In this document: positions 1 to 6,242 of the stretch, piece after piece
How positions within the stretch are numbered: the stretch's first letter is position 1
Layout: the number at the start of each line of letters is the position of its first letter
Virus record (IMG/VR): IMGVR_UViG_3300020162_000532
Span: 1 to 26,589 of that record
Source of the DNA: a virus
Strand: one strand, 5' to 3'
DNA length: 26,589 bases
Program-made: the position numbers and the translations under genes
Notes under the pieces: model-generated
Database searches by the model: none
The model's input: only the letters and a program-made list of their open reading frames with translations
What the model was told of the DNA's origin: nothing

Positions 1-1
1 A

Positions 2-277
2 AATACTACCAACCCTATGACAGGTATGATGCGAGTTTGGGGAACGGACACGCAGGTATTTGATGGCACCAATTGGCTTAATATGAATTCCAGTTATGCC
101 ACTGTAAGTTTAGACCCGGAGTCACAGGTATTATTAGATTGGGCACGACGTAAGATGATACAAGAACGTAACCTACCATCGCTCATGGAGAAATATCCAG
201 GTCTTAAAGATGCCAAAGATCGCTATGAGGTCATGTTGGCATTAGTGAGCGACCATAACAAGGAAAATAATGGTTAA
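2..277 (+). CDS. Partial phage hypothetical protein, C-terminal part
   Basis: The reading frame is open to the left edge of the window: codons at 2-16 read N-T-T-N-P before the first internal ATG at 17. The true start is therefore probably outside the window and this is a 3' fragment. The visible part holds a short V-F-D-G-T-N-W segment of the kind often seen in phage virion proteins, then a charged, probably helical C-terminal region (residues about 35-86 from the ATG at 17) rich in Lys, Arg and Glu. The end overlaps the next gene by 8 nt, so the two are probably cotranscribed. I do not recognise a function. A structural role is a guess from the tail-like motif and from the late promoter downstream. 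Confidence 0.65.
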   Translation, partial: NTTNPMTGMMRVWGTDTQVFDGTNWLNMNSSYATVSLDPESQVLLDWARRKMIQERNLPSLMEKYPGLKDAKDRYEVMLALVSDHNKENNG

Positions 278-779
278 AAATAAATGCAATTATGTCGATA
301 CCTGTGAATCACAGACCAAAGACTGTTATCAAGAAATAGAACTCAGAGCTACACCAGTTATCCAAAATAAATTCTGGATAGTGGAATCCAATGGTAAGAA
401 AGTTGGTACTATTGAAAAGAACGATGATGGTATAGTATATGCTAAAAATCAATCTAGAACATTCTTTAAAAACTTATCTAAACTAACCAGTGAAATTAAT
501 ATTGTATTTGACCGTGTCAGTAGATACCTCACCAAGACCGGCAATCCAGACTTGGGTGGATATCCAGTAGAGAAATCTGCTTACAACATTCTATATGATG
601 TAAAAAGAAAACTTTATGTATATACCAAGACCAATAAAAGCAAGAGCTATTTTTGTGCCGGACATTATGCGATAAAATTAAATGGTGTTTGGATCAAAAG
701 TTTTTGCCCCAAGTTGATAACGGTGCAGAGGTATGAGTTCCGCGGGCCATTCAAGTCAGCTAAAGAGGTGATATTGTGA
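270..779 (+). CDS. Conserved phage hypothetical protein, 169 aa
   Basis: A complete ORF whose ATG overlaps the end of the previous gene by 8 nt. The N-terminus has three spaced cysteines (residues 6, 12, 19), followed by a mixed alpha/beta-looking region. The C-terminal half has clustered aromatic and basic residues (around 115-165) containing K-S-F-C-P-K. From memory, similar proteins of unknown function occur in marine T4-like phages; no search was run. There is no signal peptide or membrane segment. The stop TGA at 777-779 shares one base with the next ATG at 779, which suggests translational coupling. No function is assigned. Confidence 0.7.
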   Translation: MVKNKCNYVDTCESQTKDCYQEIELRATPVIQNKFWIVESNGKKVGTIEKNDDGIVYAKNQSRTFFKNLSKLTSEINIVFDRVSRYLTKTGNPDLGGYPVEKSAYNILYDVKRKLYVYTKTNKSKSYFCAGHYAIKLNGVWIKSFCPKLITVQRYEFRGPFKSAKEVIL

Positions 780-988
780 TGGGATTACACATCCAAAATT
801 TTAATCAACGTATACGAGCATTAAATCAAAGCAATGGAAAAGAGTTAGTAATGGGAGCCAAAGAGGCCAAAGAATTACATACAGAAATCTTTCAATTGCT
901 GATAGAATTTGCAGATTTGGAGAAAAGATTGCTTGATCTGGAGAAATCAGCCCCTCAAATGGCGTTGGATGGGGGTGGCTTTAAGTGA
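779..988 (+). CDS. Small helical phage hypothetical protein, 69 aa
   Basis: The ATG at 779 is preferred over the in-frame GTG at 776 because it forms the typical TGATG overlap with the upstream stop. The protein is almost entirely helical in character. Leu/Ile/Phe heptad-like spacing and charged pairs in residues about 25-60 suggest a short coiled coil, and the end is Gly-rich. It is the third gene of a tightly coupled run and is followed by a late-type promoter at 1005. No enzymatic motif is visible. It could be a small structural or assembly factor, but I do not recognise it. Confidence 0.6.
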   Translation: MGLHIQNFNQRIRALNQSNGKELVMGAKEAKELHTEIFQLLIEFADLEKRLLDLEKSAPQMALDGGGFK

Positions 989-1004
989 AAGTATAATCTG
1001 CTAG

Positions 1005-1012
1005 TATAAATA
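1005..1012 (+). promoter_or_regulatory. T4-type late promoter, TATAAATA
   Basis: An exact TATAAATA lies 33 nt before the ATG at 1046 in an AT-rich gap between genes. This is the consensus of T4 late promoters, which are read by the phage sigma factor (gp55 type) and have no -35 box; none is visible here. It is the only full match I found in a plausible intergenic position. An AGGAAC ribosome-binding site follows at 1033-1038. That the phage has a gp55-like factor is inferred; no such gene is in the window. Confidence 0.55.
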
Positions 1013-1045
1013 TATGTATGATAAATTTCAATAGGAACAACTGCA

Positions 1046-1339
1046 ATGTCTAGACCTAAACCCACTATACTAATTGAACAGGTCAACAAGACTAGTTATA
1101 AATGTGATCAGATATTAGATGCGCCTGGCATCTTTGCGGTGTTCTACGATGACAAACCTATCAATTTAAAAAGCAGTAACATGTTGGTAAATTATCCCGG
1201 CCCCAAATATAAAAAGACGGCGTTTGCTAATCCTGGTCACGCAATTAACTTGGCTAAAAAACTTAACGTACAGTTCAAAACTGATAAGTTTACAGTGCTA
1301 TTGCTGAACCAAGGAACCAAACTCTATCCAAAACCTTAG
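1046..1339 (+). CDS. Conserved phage hypothetical protein, 97 aa
   Basis: The start is supported by AGGAAC at 1033-1038, 7 nt upstream, and by the late-type promoter TATAAATA at 1005. It is a compact, basic, soluble protein. The middle has a Tyr/Pro/Lys-rich stretch (about residues 50-62, with Y-P-G-P-K-Y-K-K). A hydrophobic run, V-L-L-L-N-Q-G, sits near the C-terminus. I recall similar unknowns in marine T4-like phages, but that is memory, not a search. The late promoter argues for expression with virion or assembly genes. Function unknown. Confidence 0.7.
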   Translation: MSRPKPTILIEQVNKTSYKCDQILDAPGIFAVFYDDKPINLKSSNMLVNYPGPKYKKTAFANPGHAINLAKKLNVQFKTDKFTVLLLNQGTKLYPKP

Positions 1340-1361
1340 GCAAACGTTCACTGAGTTTTTT

Positions 1362-1700
1362 ATGATACGTGGCGGGTTAGATCCTGCTCTAATGGACCAT
1401 TACCTTTCTGAATGGTGGTTCGTGGGCAACTCATCTAACGTACGACTAAGCCGAGCTGGGTATGATTTTTTAACTCAGAAAATAAAATTCCCCAGTTATG
1501 ATTTTGTAGTTCAAATTGATAAGCCTTGGACTATCAGTAGTCGGCTACTGTTACTACTAGATAAAAAAATGGATGCACCCTACTACATACACCTTAGGCA
1601 TGCCATCCAAGGAACCATTACCCATTTTTCTGAACGTGATGCAATGATGCTGGCACTCATTGACAACGACATTACACGGTACTTGAGTAGCATGAAATAG
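1362..1700 (+). CDS. Conserved phage hypothetical protein, 112 aa
   Basis: Begins 22 nt after the previous stop, so it is probably in the same late transcript. No clear Shine-Dalgarno precedes the ATG (the upstream bases are tgagttttttat). The protein has aromatic clusters (W-W-F near residue 19, Y near 46), a Leu-rich stretch L-L-L-L-L-D-K-K (about 63-70), then P-Y-Y-I and a C-terminal helix with D-A-M-M-L-A-L. This layout resembles small unknown proteins of T4-like cyanophages and pelagiphages as I remember them. It is the last gene before a strong inverted repeat (1725-1776) that probably terminates the cluster. Function not assigned. Confidence 0.65.
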   Translation: MIRGGLDPALMDHYLSEWWFVGNSSNVRLSRAGYDFLTQKIKFPSYDFVVQIDKPWTISSRLLLLLDKKMDAPYYIHLRHAIQGTITHFSERDAMMLALIDNDITRYLSSMK

Positions 1701-1724
1701 CTCTGAATCCAGCTTTAAAAAATT

Positions 1725-1786
1725 GTCAATGAAATCAATGACTTATAAAATCACGTAAGTTGTTGATTTCATTGACTTTTATTTTG
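1725..1786 (+). terminator. Long inverted repeat with T-rich tail, probable terminator
   Basis: A perfect 14-bp inverted repeat, GTCAATGAAATCAA (1725-1738) and TTGATTTCATTGAC (1763-1776). The stem extends inward by two G-U wobbles and four more pairs, giving about 20 bp around a 12-nt loop. It is followed by TTTTATTTT and preceded by an A-rich run, so it could act on both strands. It separates the left gene cluster from the next promoter (1797). The stem is AT-rich for a classic terminator, so a processing site or protein-binding site is an alternative. Confidence 0.6.
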
Positions 1787-1796
1787 CCTGTTTTGG

Positions 1797-1824
1797 TTGA
1801 CTTCTTGATCAAAAAGCGTATAAT
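1797..1824 (+). promoter_or_regulatory. Sigma-70 promoter for the GIY-YIG gene
   Basis: A -35 box TTGACT (1797-1802), a 16-bp spacer and a -10 box TATAAT (1819-1824). The -10 ends 30 nt before the ATG at 1855. Downstream of the -10 is N3 then TACATACAGTT, a pattern shared with the promoters at 2184 and 4458. Confidence 0.85.
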
Positions 1825-1854
1825 AGCTACATACAGTTAGATAACGGGCACAAG

Positions 1855-2178
1855 ATGGAACAAGTTAAACGTAAACGCAGAAACGATAGACGGCATGCCG
1901 TATATCAAATCAGTAATATACTTACTGGTGAGAAATACATTGGGATTACAGTTACCCAAGGCGGTGCTCTTAAGCGTAGCCTGAAAATACGGTGGCAGAA
2001 ACATGTCCGTCGTGCCCTTACTGAAAACAAGAGCTGGGCATTGTGTGAGAACATCCGCGAATGGGGTGCAGAAGCTTTTGAAATCAGCATGTTAGAGACG
2101 ATACGGGGCCGTAAGCCAGCTCACCAACGCGAACGCGAGCTTATCCGCACGTTGACCCCGGCATTGAACACGTTTTAA
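1855..2178 (+). CDS. GIY-YIG nuclease, small free-standing
   Basis: A 107-aa protein made almost only of a GIY-YIG fold, which cleaves DNA with one catalytic metal. The motif pair is A-V-Y (residues 15-17) and Y-I-G (28-30). R46 and H50 in I-R-W-Q-K-H fit the catalytic Arg/helix region, and Glu residues in R-E-R-E-L (about 92-96) can supply the metal ligand. The end, T-P-A-L-N, is also typical. There is no extra DNA-binding domain of the kind found in long homing endonucleases. Flanking genes are intact, so it is not inside an intron. It has its own consensus promoter, so early expression is likely. Possible roles are a SegA-like selfish nuclease, host DNA degradation or repair; the sequence does not decide between them. 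Confidence 0.85.
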   Translation: MEQVKRKRRNDRRHAVYQISNILTGEKYIGITVTQGGALKRSLKIRWQKHVRRALTENKSWALCENIREWGAEAFEISMLETIRGRKPAHQRERELIRTLTPALNTF

Positions 2179-2183
2179 AGTAG

Positions 2184-2212
2184 TTGACACTGTGGTCAGA
2201 AGGCTGTATAAT
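2184..2212 (+). promoter_or_regulatory. Perfect consensus sigma-70 promoter
   Basis: TTGACA (2184-2189), a 17-bp spacer and TATAAT (2207-2212), an exact match to the bacterial consensus. It lies 5 nt after the stop of the nuclease gene. The downstream sequence N3-TACATACACTA (2216-2226) recurs at the promoters at 1797 and 4458. It drives the gene at 2244 and probably the next three. Confidence 0.9.
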
Positions 2213-2243
2213 CGATACATACACTAAAGAAACGGAGAAACAA

Positions 2244-2525
2244 ATGAACATCGAACAGTATAAGAAATTGCAAATGGAAGTGACTCGTAAAGCTCACGAT
2301 TTGGTAATGGCAGAGAGCGCACTGAAAAATGCCGAGCAGGACTTGCGTAGTCAGGTGGTGGTTAGCAAGGTTGGCAAGACTGTGACAGTGGCATTTGGTG
2401 AGCGAGTCCTTAAGTGTGTGAAAAATAGTCACAATCGATATCGTATCACAGAGAATAAGAAGGTGATTGATTCGGACTATCTCGGAAGCATCAATGACCT
2501 CCGGCTTGCGCTGGCCACGTGGTAA
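2244..2525 (+). CDS. Small phage protein with helical N-terminus, 93 aa
   Basis: The ATG at 2244 has a good ribosome-binding site (CGGAG at 2233-2237) and lies 31 nt after a perfect -10 box. Longer in-frame starts upstream would lie inside the promoter and are rejected. Residues 1-36 are a charged helix, probably coiled coil. Residues about 38-75 look like a small beta-rich domain with alternating Val/Thr. I do not recognise the family. With the next genes it forms a run of small early-type proteins, which in T4-like phages are often host-takeover factors; that role is inference only. Confidence 0.7.
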   Translation: MNIEQYKKLQMEVTRKAHDLVMAESALKNAEQDLRSQVVVSKVGKTVTVAFGERVLKCVKNSHNRYRITENKKVIDSDYLGSINDLRLALATW

Positions 2526-2549
2526 AATAATCAAATAAAGGAGACGAAA

Positions 2550-2825
2550 ATGACCAAAACAGTTAAAGCGGCTGCCAAAAGAACGAAAAAAGAGGTGGCG
2601 CCGGTTAAAGCATTCGTCGCAGGTCAGCTGGCATTGCAAGACACCTGGGATGGTGGACGCGGTAACTCCACTACAACCACTAGGTTGGTGCTGGTTCGCT
2701 CGCTGGAACCAGGTACCAAATGGGGTCCTGACGCAGTAGTGGTGCTGGAGGATGGCAGTCTTGCAATTGTTGGAGTTCACAACCTGCGCCACTTACCTGA
2801 AGCATTCAAAGATGCAACAATCTAA
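2550..2825 (+). CDS. Small basic phage protein, 91 aa
   Basis: Preceded by AAAGGAGA, a strong ribosome-binding site, 24 nt after the previous gene. The N-terminus (residues 1-20) is very Lys/Ala-rich, suggesting nucleic-acid binding or a disordered tail. The rest (about 25-85) contains a Gly/Asn/Thr-rich loop (W-D-G-G-R-G-N-S-T-T-T-T) and then a beta-rich part with V-V-V-L-E-D-G-S. I recognise no family. It is probably cotranscribed from the promoter at 2184. The long antisense frame over this gene is a shadow. Confidence 0.65.
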   Translation: MTKTVKAAAKRTKKEVAPVKAFVAGQLALQDTWDGGRGNSTTTTRLVLVRSLEPGTKWGPDAVVVLEDGSLAIVGVHNLRHLPEAFKDATI

Positions 2826-2835
2826 GGAGATAGCA

Positions 2836-3111
2836 ATGACTACACTTCAAAGTATCAACACTGAAATCATCGGTGGTAACTTTTCCGATGCTGAGCTGAA
2901 CACCATCCAGGATGCGATAAAATTTCGGCGTGCTCAGCTTGTTCGTAAGACTATCCGCACGTTGGTACGTGGTGACGCGATTACGTTCAACAGCACCAGA
3001 CTGGGCCGCAATGTCCAAGGCACAGTGCAGAAAGTAGGCCGCAAGTTCGTCACAGTTAGCACGACAGCTGGCTTGTGGCGTGTGCCGGCTAACATGTTGG
3101 AACATGCCTAA
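2836..3111 (+). CDS. Small phage protein with SH3/KOW-like C-terminal half, 91 aa
   Basis: The start at 2836 is fixed by TAAGGAGA 6 nt upstream; a longer in-frame reading overlaps the previous gene and is rejected. Residues 1-35 look helical. From about residue 45 the pattern is a small beta barrel: L-V-R-G-D-A-I-T-F, then G-x-V-Q-K-V-G-R-K-F-V-T-V, then W-R-V-P. That is the arrangement of SH3-like/KOW domains that often bind nucleic acid or ribosomal partners. The family call is from pattern only. It overlaps nothing and is followed by a tiny ORF that carries the next promoter. Confidence 0.65.
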   Translation: MTTLQSINTEIIGGNFSDAELNTIQDAIKFRRAQLVRKTIRTLVRGDAITFNSTRLGRNVQGTVQKVGRKFVTVSTTAGLWRVPANMLEHA

Positions 3112-3112
3112 C

Positions 3113-3253
3113 ATGGATGAGATAGAATTTCTTGTGCCGTGGGCTGATGAGTTTACGGCATGGGTAATGGCAATTGAACAAGATGAAAAATATCAAATTG
3201 AATTGCAGAACCAGTTGACAAATAGTCAACATGATGTTATACTTGATTTGTAG
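3113..3253 (+). CDS. Tiny acidic ORF, 46 aa, overlapping the next promoter
   Basis: An ATG one base after the previous TAA opens a 46-codon frame ending at TAG 3251-3253. The product is acidic and Trp-containing (starts M-D-E-I-E-F, with W10 and W17). No ribosome-binding site of its own lies close, but translation could continue from the upstream gene by coupling. The frame contains the whole promoter for the MoxR gene (3215-3243), so part of the composition is dictated by that promoter. It may be a real small phage protein or a chance frame. Confidence 0.4.
   Translation: MDEIEFLVPWADEFTAWVMAIEQDEKYQIELQNQLTNSQHDVILDL
3215..3243 (+). promoter_or_regulatory. Sigma-70 promoter for the MoxR ATPase gene, with overlapping palindrome
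   Basis: TTGACA (3215-3220), a 17-bp spacer and TATACT (3238-3243), 36 nt before the ATG at 3280. The -35 box lies inside an inverted repeat, GTTGAC-aaata-GTCAAC (3214-3230), which could be an operator. Confidence 0.8.
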
Positions 3254-3279
3254 GTTAAATTTTTTACTAGGAGAAATTA

Positions 3280-4386
3280 ATGAGTAATGTTAGTGTTAGT
3301 CAAAACCGCACTGTAACGGCAAAGACTGCCAAAAAGGCCATCCTTCGCTGTTTTAAGAAACAACGTCCATTGTTCCTTTGGGGAGCACCTGGTATTGGCA
3401 AAAGTGAAATGATTGCCAGCATTACCAAAGATATGGGTGGGTATATGATTGATATGCGTATGGCCACCATGGAACCCACGGACTTGCGTGGTATTCCGTT
3501 CTATAACAAGGACAACGGCAAAATGGATTGGGCACCGCCCATTGATTTGCCGGATGAAGAACTGGCATCACAATATCCCATCGTGGTATTGTTCCTGGAT
3601 GAAATGAATAGTGCGGCTCCGGCTATTCAAGCCGCTGGCTATCAACTGGTGCTCAATCGTCGGGTTGGTAAGTATAAACTGCCGGATAATGTGGTTATTG
3701 TTGCCGCAGGTAATCGCGAAAGCGACCGTGGTGTCACTTACCGTATGCCAGCACCGTTGAGCAACCGTTTTGTCCACTTAGAGCTTCGTGTAGATCATGC
3801 AAGCTGGGAAGAATGGGCTATTGAAAACAAACAGCATAAGGATGTGGTGGGTTACATTGGCTTTGCCAAACAAGACTTGTTTGACTTTGATCCCAAAGGT
3901 TCCAGCCGCTCGTTTGCCACACCGCGTAGCTGGGCCTTCGTAAGTGAGCTTCTTGAAGATGAAGACACTGACACTGATACGCTGATGGACTTGATTGCAG
4001 GAAGTGTGGGTGAAGGGCTGGCAAACAAGTTTATGGCTCACCGTAAGATTGCAGGACAATTGCCCAATCCGCAGGACATCCTGGATGGAAAAACGACTGA
4101 GCTTACCATCAAAGAGATCAGTGCAATGTATAGCCTGACAATTAGTCTGTGCTATGAGCTCAAGGACTCTTTTGATAAGGCAAATGGCAAATTGGATTCT
4201 TGGCACAAACAAGCAGACAATTTCTTCAAGTTCATGATGGGTAACTTTACTACTGAACTGGTTGTGTTGGGAGCTCGGGTGGCGTTGACTACGTATAACC
4301 TGCCAATTACTCCCAACAAGCTCAGTAGTTTTGCGGAGTTCCACAAACGGTTTGGCAAGTATATTGTGGCCGCGGCAAATTCCTAA
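3280..4386 (+). CDS. MoxR-family AAA+ ATPase
   Basis: A 368-aa ATPase of the MoxR branch of AAA+ proteins, which typically work as chaperones that remodel or load metal into targets together with a VWA-domain partner. Walker A is G-A-P-G-I-G-K-S at residues 35-42. Walker B is L-F-L-D-E-M-N at 104-110 (D107, E108). The sensor-1 Asn is N145 in A-A-G-N, and an arginine finger is likely R163 in S-N-R-F. The length is near the usual 300-370 aa. The start has AGGAGA 7 nt upstream and its own sigma-70 promoter. A VWA protein follows directly, the classic MoxR-VWA pairing. Family and pairing are solid; the target in the phage cycle is unknown. Confidence 0.92.
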   Translation: MSNVSVSQNRTVTAKTAKKAILRCFKKQRPLFLWGAPGIGKSEMIASITKDMGGYMIDMRMATMEPTDLRGIPFYNKDNGKMDWAPPIDLPDEELASQYPIVVLFLDEMNSAAPAIQAAGYQLVLNRRVGKYKLPDNVVIVAAGNRESDRGVTYRMPAPLSNRFVHLELRVDHASWEEWAIENKQHKDVVGYIGFAKQDLFDFDPKGSSRSFATPRSWAFVSELLEDEDTDTDTLMDLIAGSVGEGLANKFMAHRKIAGQLPNPQDILDGKTTELTIKEISAMYSLTISLCYELKDSFDKANGKLDSWHKQADNFFKFMMGNFTTELVVLGARVALTTYNLPITPNKLSSFAEFHKRFGKYIVAAANS

Positions 4387-4449
4387 ACTAACGTCCTAGT
4401 CACCGTTAGTTATTGGAATATAGGGGGGACCTGGTCCCCCCTATTCTTT
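4386..4449 (+). terminator. Double hairpin terminator after the MoxR gene
   Basis: Two hairpins follow the stop. The first is AACTAACG (4386-4393) with CGTTAGTT (4404-4411). The second is TAGGGGGGACC (4421-4431) with GGTCCCCCCTA (4433-4443), a very GC-rich stem followed by TTCTTT. The second fits a rho-independent terminator. It isolates the MoxR unit from the VWA promoter 15 nt further on, so the pair is transcribed separately. Confidence 0.8.
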
Positions 4450-4457
4450 AAAACAGG

Positions 4458-4486
4458 TTGACAAATGGCCGCAATTGCTATATAAT
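4458..4486 (+). promoter_or_regulatory. Perfect consensus sigma-70 promoter for the VWA gene
   Basis: TTGACA (4458-4463), a 17-bp spacer and TATAAT (4481-4486), an exact consensus, 25 nt before the ATG at 4512. The start region N3-TACATACACTA (4490-4500) is the same as at the promoter at 2184. Confidence 0.9.
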
Positions 4487-4511
4487 ATATACATACACTA
4501 GGAGAGCGAAT

Positions 4512-5888
4512 ATGAAAAGTGCATTGTCAGATTTTAAAGGTTTTAGCGGACGTAACTACAAACCAGGGGACTTGTATGCAGAGCATTTCAATCCTCCTAT
4601 CTATGCTGTAACCACTGCCACCAAGAAATCCAAAAAAGGTGCAGAGCGGATCAAACCCACAGATCCACGCCTTGATGCCAAGGCAATTGACCGTCTCATT
4701 ACCGCACGTATCGGGCTTCTGCTTAAGGCACCATTTTTTGGTAACCTTGCTACCCGTATGAAATTGATCAATGCGGATGAATGGTGTCCTACTGCGGCGA
4801 CTGATGGCCGTAATTTTTATTACAATACAGATTTCATTAATTTGCTCAGCAACAAGGAAGTTGAATTCTTACTTGGACATGAGCTATTACATGCGGTATA
4901 TGATCACATTGGTCGTCGCACTGAACGACATGATCCGCAACTCAGCAATATTGCACAAGACTATGTTGTCAATGCTGATTTGATTGATCAACGTATTGGT
5001 GAGAAAATTACCAAAGTGCCTATCCTGTATGATCCCAAATATAAAGGTATGAGCTGGGAAGAAGTTTACGATCTGCTGTATGAAAATGCAGAAAAGATTA
5101 ATATAGATCAGCTGATTGAGCAGATGTTGGATGAGCATTTGGATGATGAAGGTGAAAACGAGGGGGGTGATGGTGACGGAGAAGTAGACGGCTCCGGCAA
5201 AGGTCGTCCGCGTATAAGTGCGGCTGACCGTGAAGAAATCCGCAAAGAGCTCAAGGCGGCGGTGTTACAATCCGCACAAGCCGCGGGTGCTGGTAACTTG
5301 CCAGCAGGTATTAAACGCATGATTGACGAGATGACTGCACCCAAGATGAACTGGCGTGAAATTATTCGCCAGCAGATTCAGAGTACCTTTAAGAACGACT
5401 TTACATGGCAACGTGCATCACGTAAAGGCTGGCATATGGATGCTATTATGCCCGGTATGAAACCAGGTGAGCAGATTGACATCTGTGTTAGCATTGACAT
5501 GTCAGGCAGTATTAGCCAAGAACAGGCACGTGATTTTATTAGCGAAGTGGTAGGTATTACCAACCAGTTTGAACAATACCGGTTGCATATTTGGACTTTT
5601 GATACTGCGGTTTATAACCCCGAAATCTTTAGTAGCGATGATGGTAAAAGTGTTGCTGACTACGAGATTAATGGTGGTGGTGGTACCATGTTTGAATGCA
5701 ATTGGGAGTTCATGAAAGAGCAAGGTATTGAGCCCAAGAAGTTTATTATGTTTACAGATGGCTATCCTTGTGGTGCTTGGTGCCCAAAGGGTGATGAAGA
5801 ATACTGCGACACGATCTTTGTTGTGCATGGTTCCAAAACTATTGTTGCTCCGTTTGGGCAAACATGCTACTACGATGAAGAAAAGTAA
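4512..5888 (+). CDS. VWA protein with HEXXH metallopeptidase-like domain (MoxR partner)
   Basis: The ATG at 4512 follows AGGAGAG and the promoter at 4458; a longer in-frame start would lie in the promoter. The 458-aa product has two domains. The N-terminal part (about 50-200) has H-E-L-L-H at residues 123-127, the zinc-binding HEXXH of the DUF2201-type putative metallopeptidase domain that precedes VWA domains. A very acidic Gly/Asp/Glu linker follows (about 205-230). The C-terminal VWA domain (about 320-455) has a complete MIDAS: D-M-S-G-S at 329-333, T392 in G-G-G-G-T, and D416 in F-T-D-G. Such proteins pair with MoxR ATPases, as here. The peptidase activity is unproven in this family. Role in the phage unknown. 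Confidence 0.9.
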   Translation: MKSALSDFKGFSGRNYKPGDLYAEHFNPPIYAVTTATKKSKKGAERIKPTDPRLDAKAIDRLITARIGLLLKAPFFGNLATRMKLINADEWCPTAATDGRNFYYNTDFINLLSNKEVEFLLGHELLHAVYDHIGRRTERHDPQLSNIAQDYVVNADLIDQRIGEKITKVPILYDPKYKGMSWEEVYDLLYENAEKINIDQLIEQMLDEHLDDEGENEGGDGDGEVDGSGKGRPRISAADREEIRKELKAAVLQSAQAAGAGNLPAGIKRMIDEMTAPKMNWREIIRQQIQSTFKNDFTWQRASRKGWHMDAIMPGMKPGEQIDICVSIDMSGSISQEQARDFISEVVGITNQFEQYRLHIWTFDTAVYNPEIFSSDDGKSVADYEINGGGGTMFECNWEFMKEQGIEPKKFIMFTDGYPCGAWCPKGDEEYCDTIFVVHGSKTIVAPFGQTCYYDEEK

Positions 5889-5910
5889 TCGATACGAAGT
5901 GTGGTAGAAG

Positions 5911-5939
5911 TTAATATCAACCCTTTAAATGTGTATAAT
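5911..5939 (+). promoter_or_regulatory. Weak sigma-70-like promoter
   Basis: TATAAT at 5934-5939 with TTAATA at 5911-5916, 17-bp spacing. The -10 is perfect and the -35 matches 4 of 6. Transcription would start inside the hairpin at 5941-5971, so either the hairpin forms the 5' end of the message or the box is fortuitous. Confidence 0.35.
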
Positions 5940-5940
5940 T

Positions 5941-5975
5941 TGAGGCGGGTAACTAATTGTTGTCCGCCTCATTTT
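5941..5975 (+). terminator. GC-rich hairpin with T-run after the VWA gene
   Basis: TGAGGCGG (5941-5948) and CCGCCTCA (5964-5971) form an 8-bp GC-rich stem with a 15-nt loop, followed by TTTT. This fits a rho-independent terminator for the VWA transcript, 52 nt after its stop. The overlapping TATAAT leaves a 5'-UTR hairpin as an alternative. Confidence 0.6.
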
Positions 5976-5990
5976 ACCACTATTGGGTTT

Positions 5991-6188
5991 ATGTGCGAAA
6001 ATACAGAATCTATTCTTGACTGGATTTATGAAAATTTAGAAGGACGATTTTATTTTGAACCATCAAGAAATGACAAATCAGATTCCAGTTTGATAGGGTT
6101 ATTCCAGTCTGATCGTTACTTGTTGGGATTTGAACTCAACAGTGAAGCGGTATTGATTGCATTGCAATTGGACATCATAAACAAATAA
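5991..6188 (+). CDS. Small acidic hypothetical protein, 65 aa
   Basis: The ATG at 5991 is chosen because an in-frame GTG at 5901 would require translation through the terminator-like hairpin at 5941-5971. No strong ribosome-binding site precedes it, which lowers confidence. The product has a C-E-N-T-E-S start, an aromatic stretch (F-Y-F near residue 20) and a hydrophobic end (V-L-I-A-L-Q-L). I do not recognise it. It lies alone between the VWA gene and the next small operon. Confidence 0.45.
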   Translation: MCENTESILDWIYENLEGRFYFEPSRNDKSDSSLIGLFQSDRYLLGFELNSEAVLIALQLDIINK

Positions 6189-6242
6189 ATTTTCACTCCT
6201 GATTGAATTGGTTAAATATCAATACAACTCAAGGAGATAGGA

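Noticed and set aside
1855-2178. Intron-encoded homing endonuclease
   Set aside because: Flanking genes are complete and unrelated, and the gene has its own promoter; nothing suggests an intron.
2196-2792. Long antisense open frame (198 aa)
   Set aside because: It lies opposite two plus-strand genes that have good ribosome-binding sites and promoters, and its product looks like no real protein. It is a shadow.
3778-4344. Long antisense open frame (188 aa)
   Set aside because: It is opposite the MoxR ATPase gene, whose motifs are complete.
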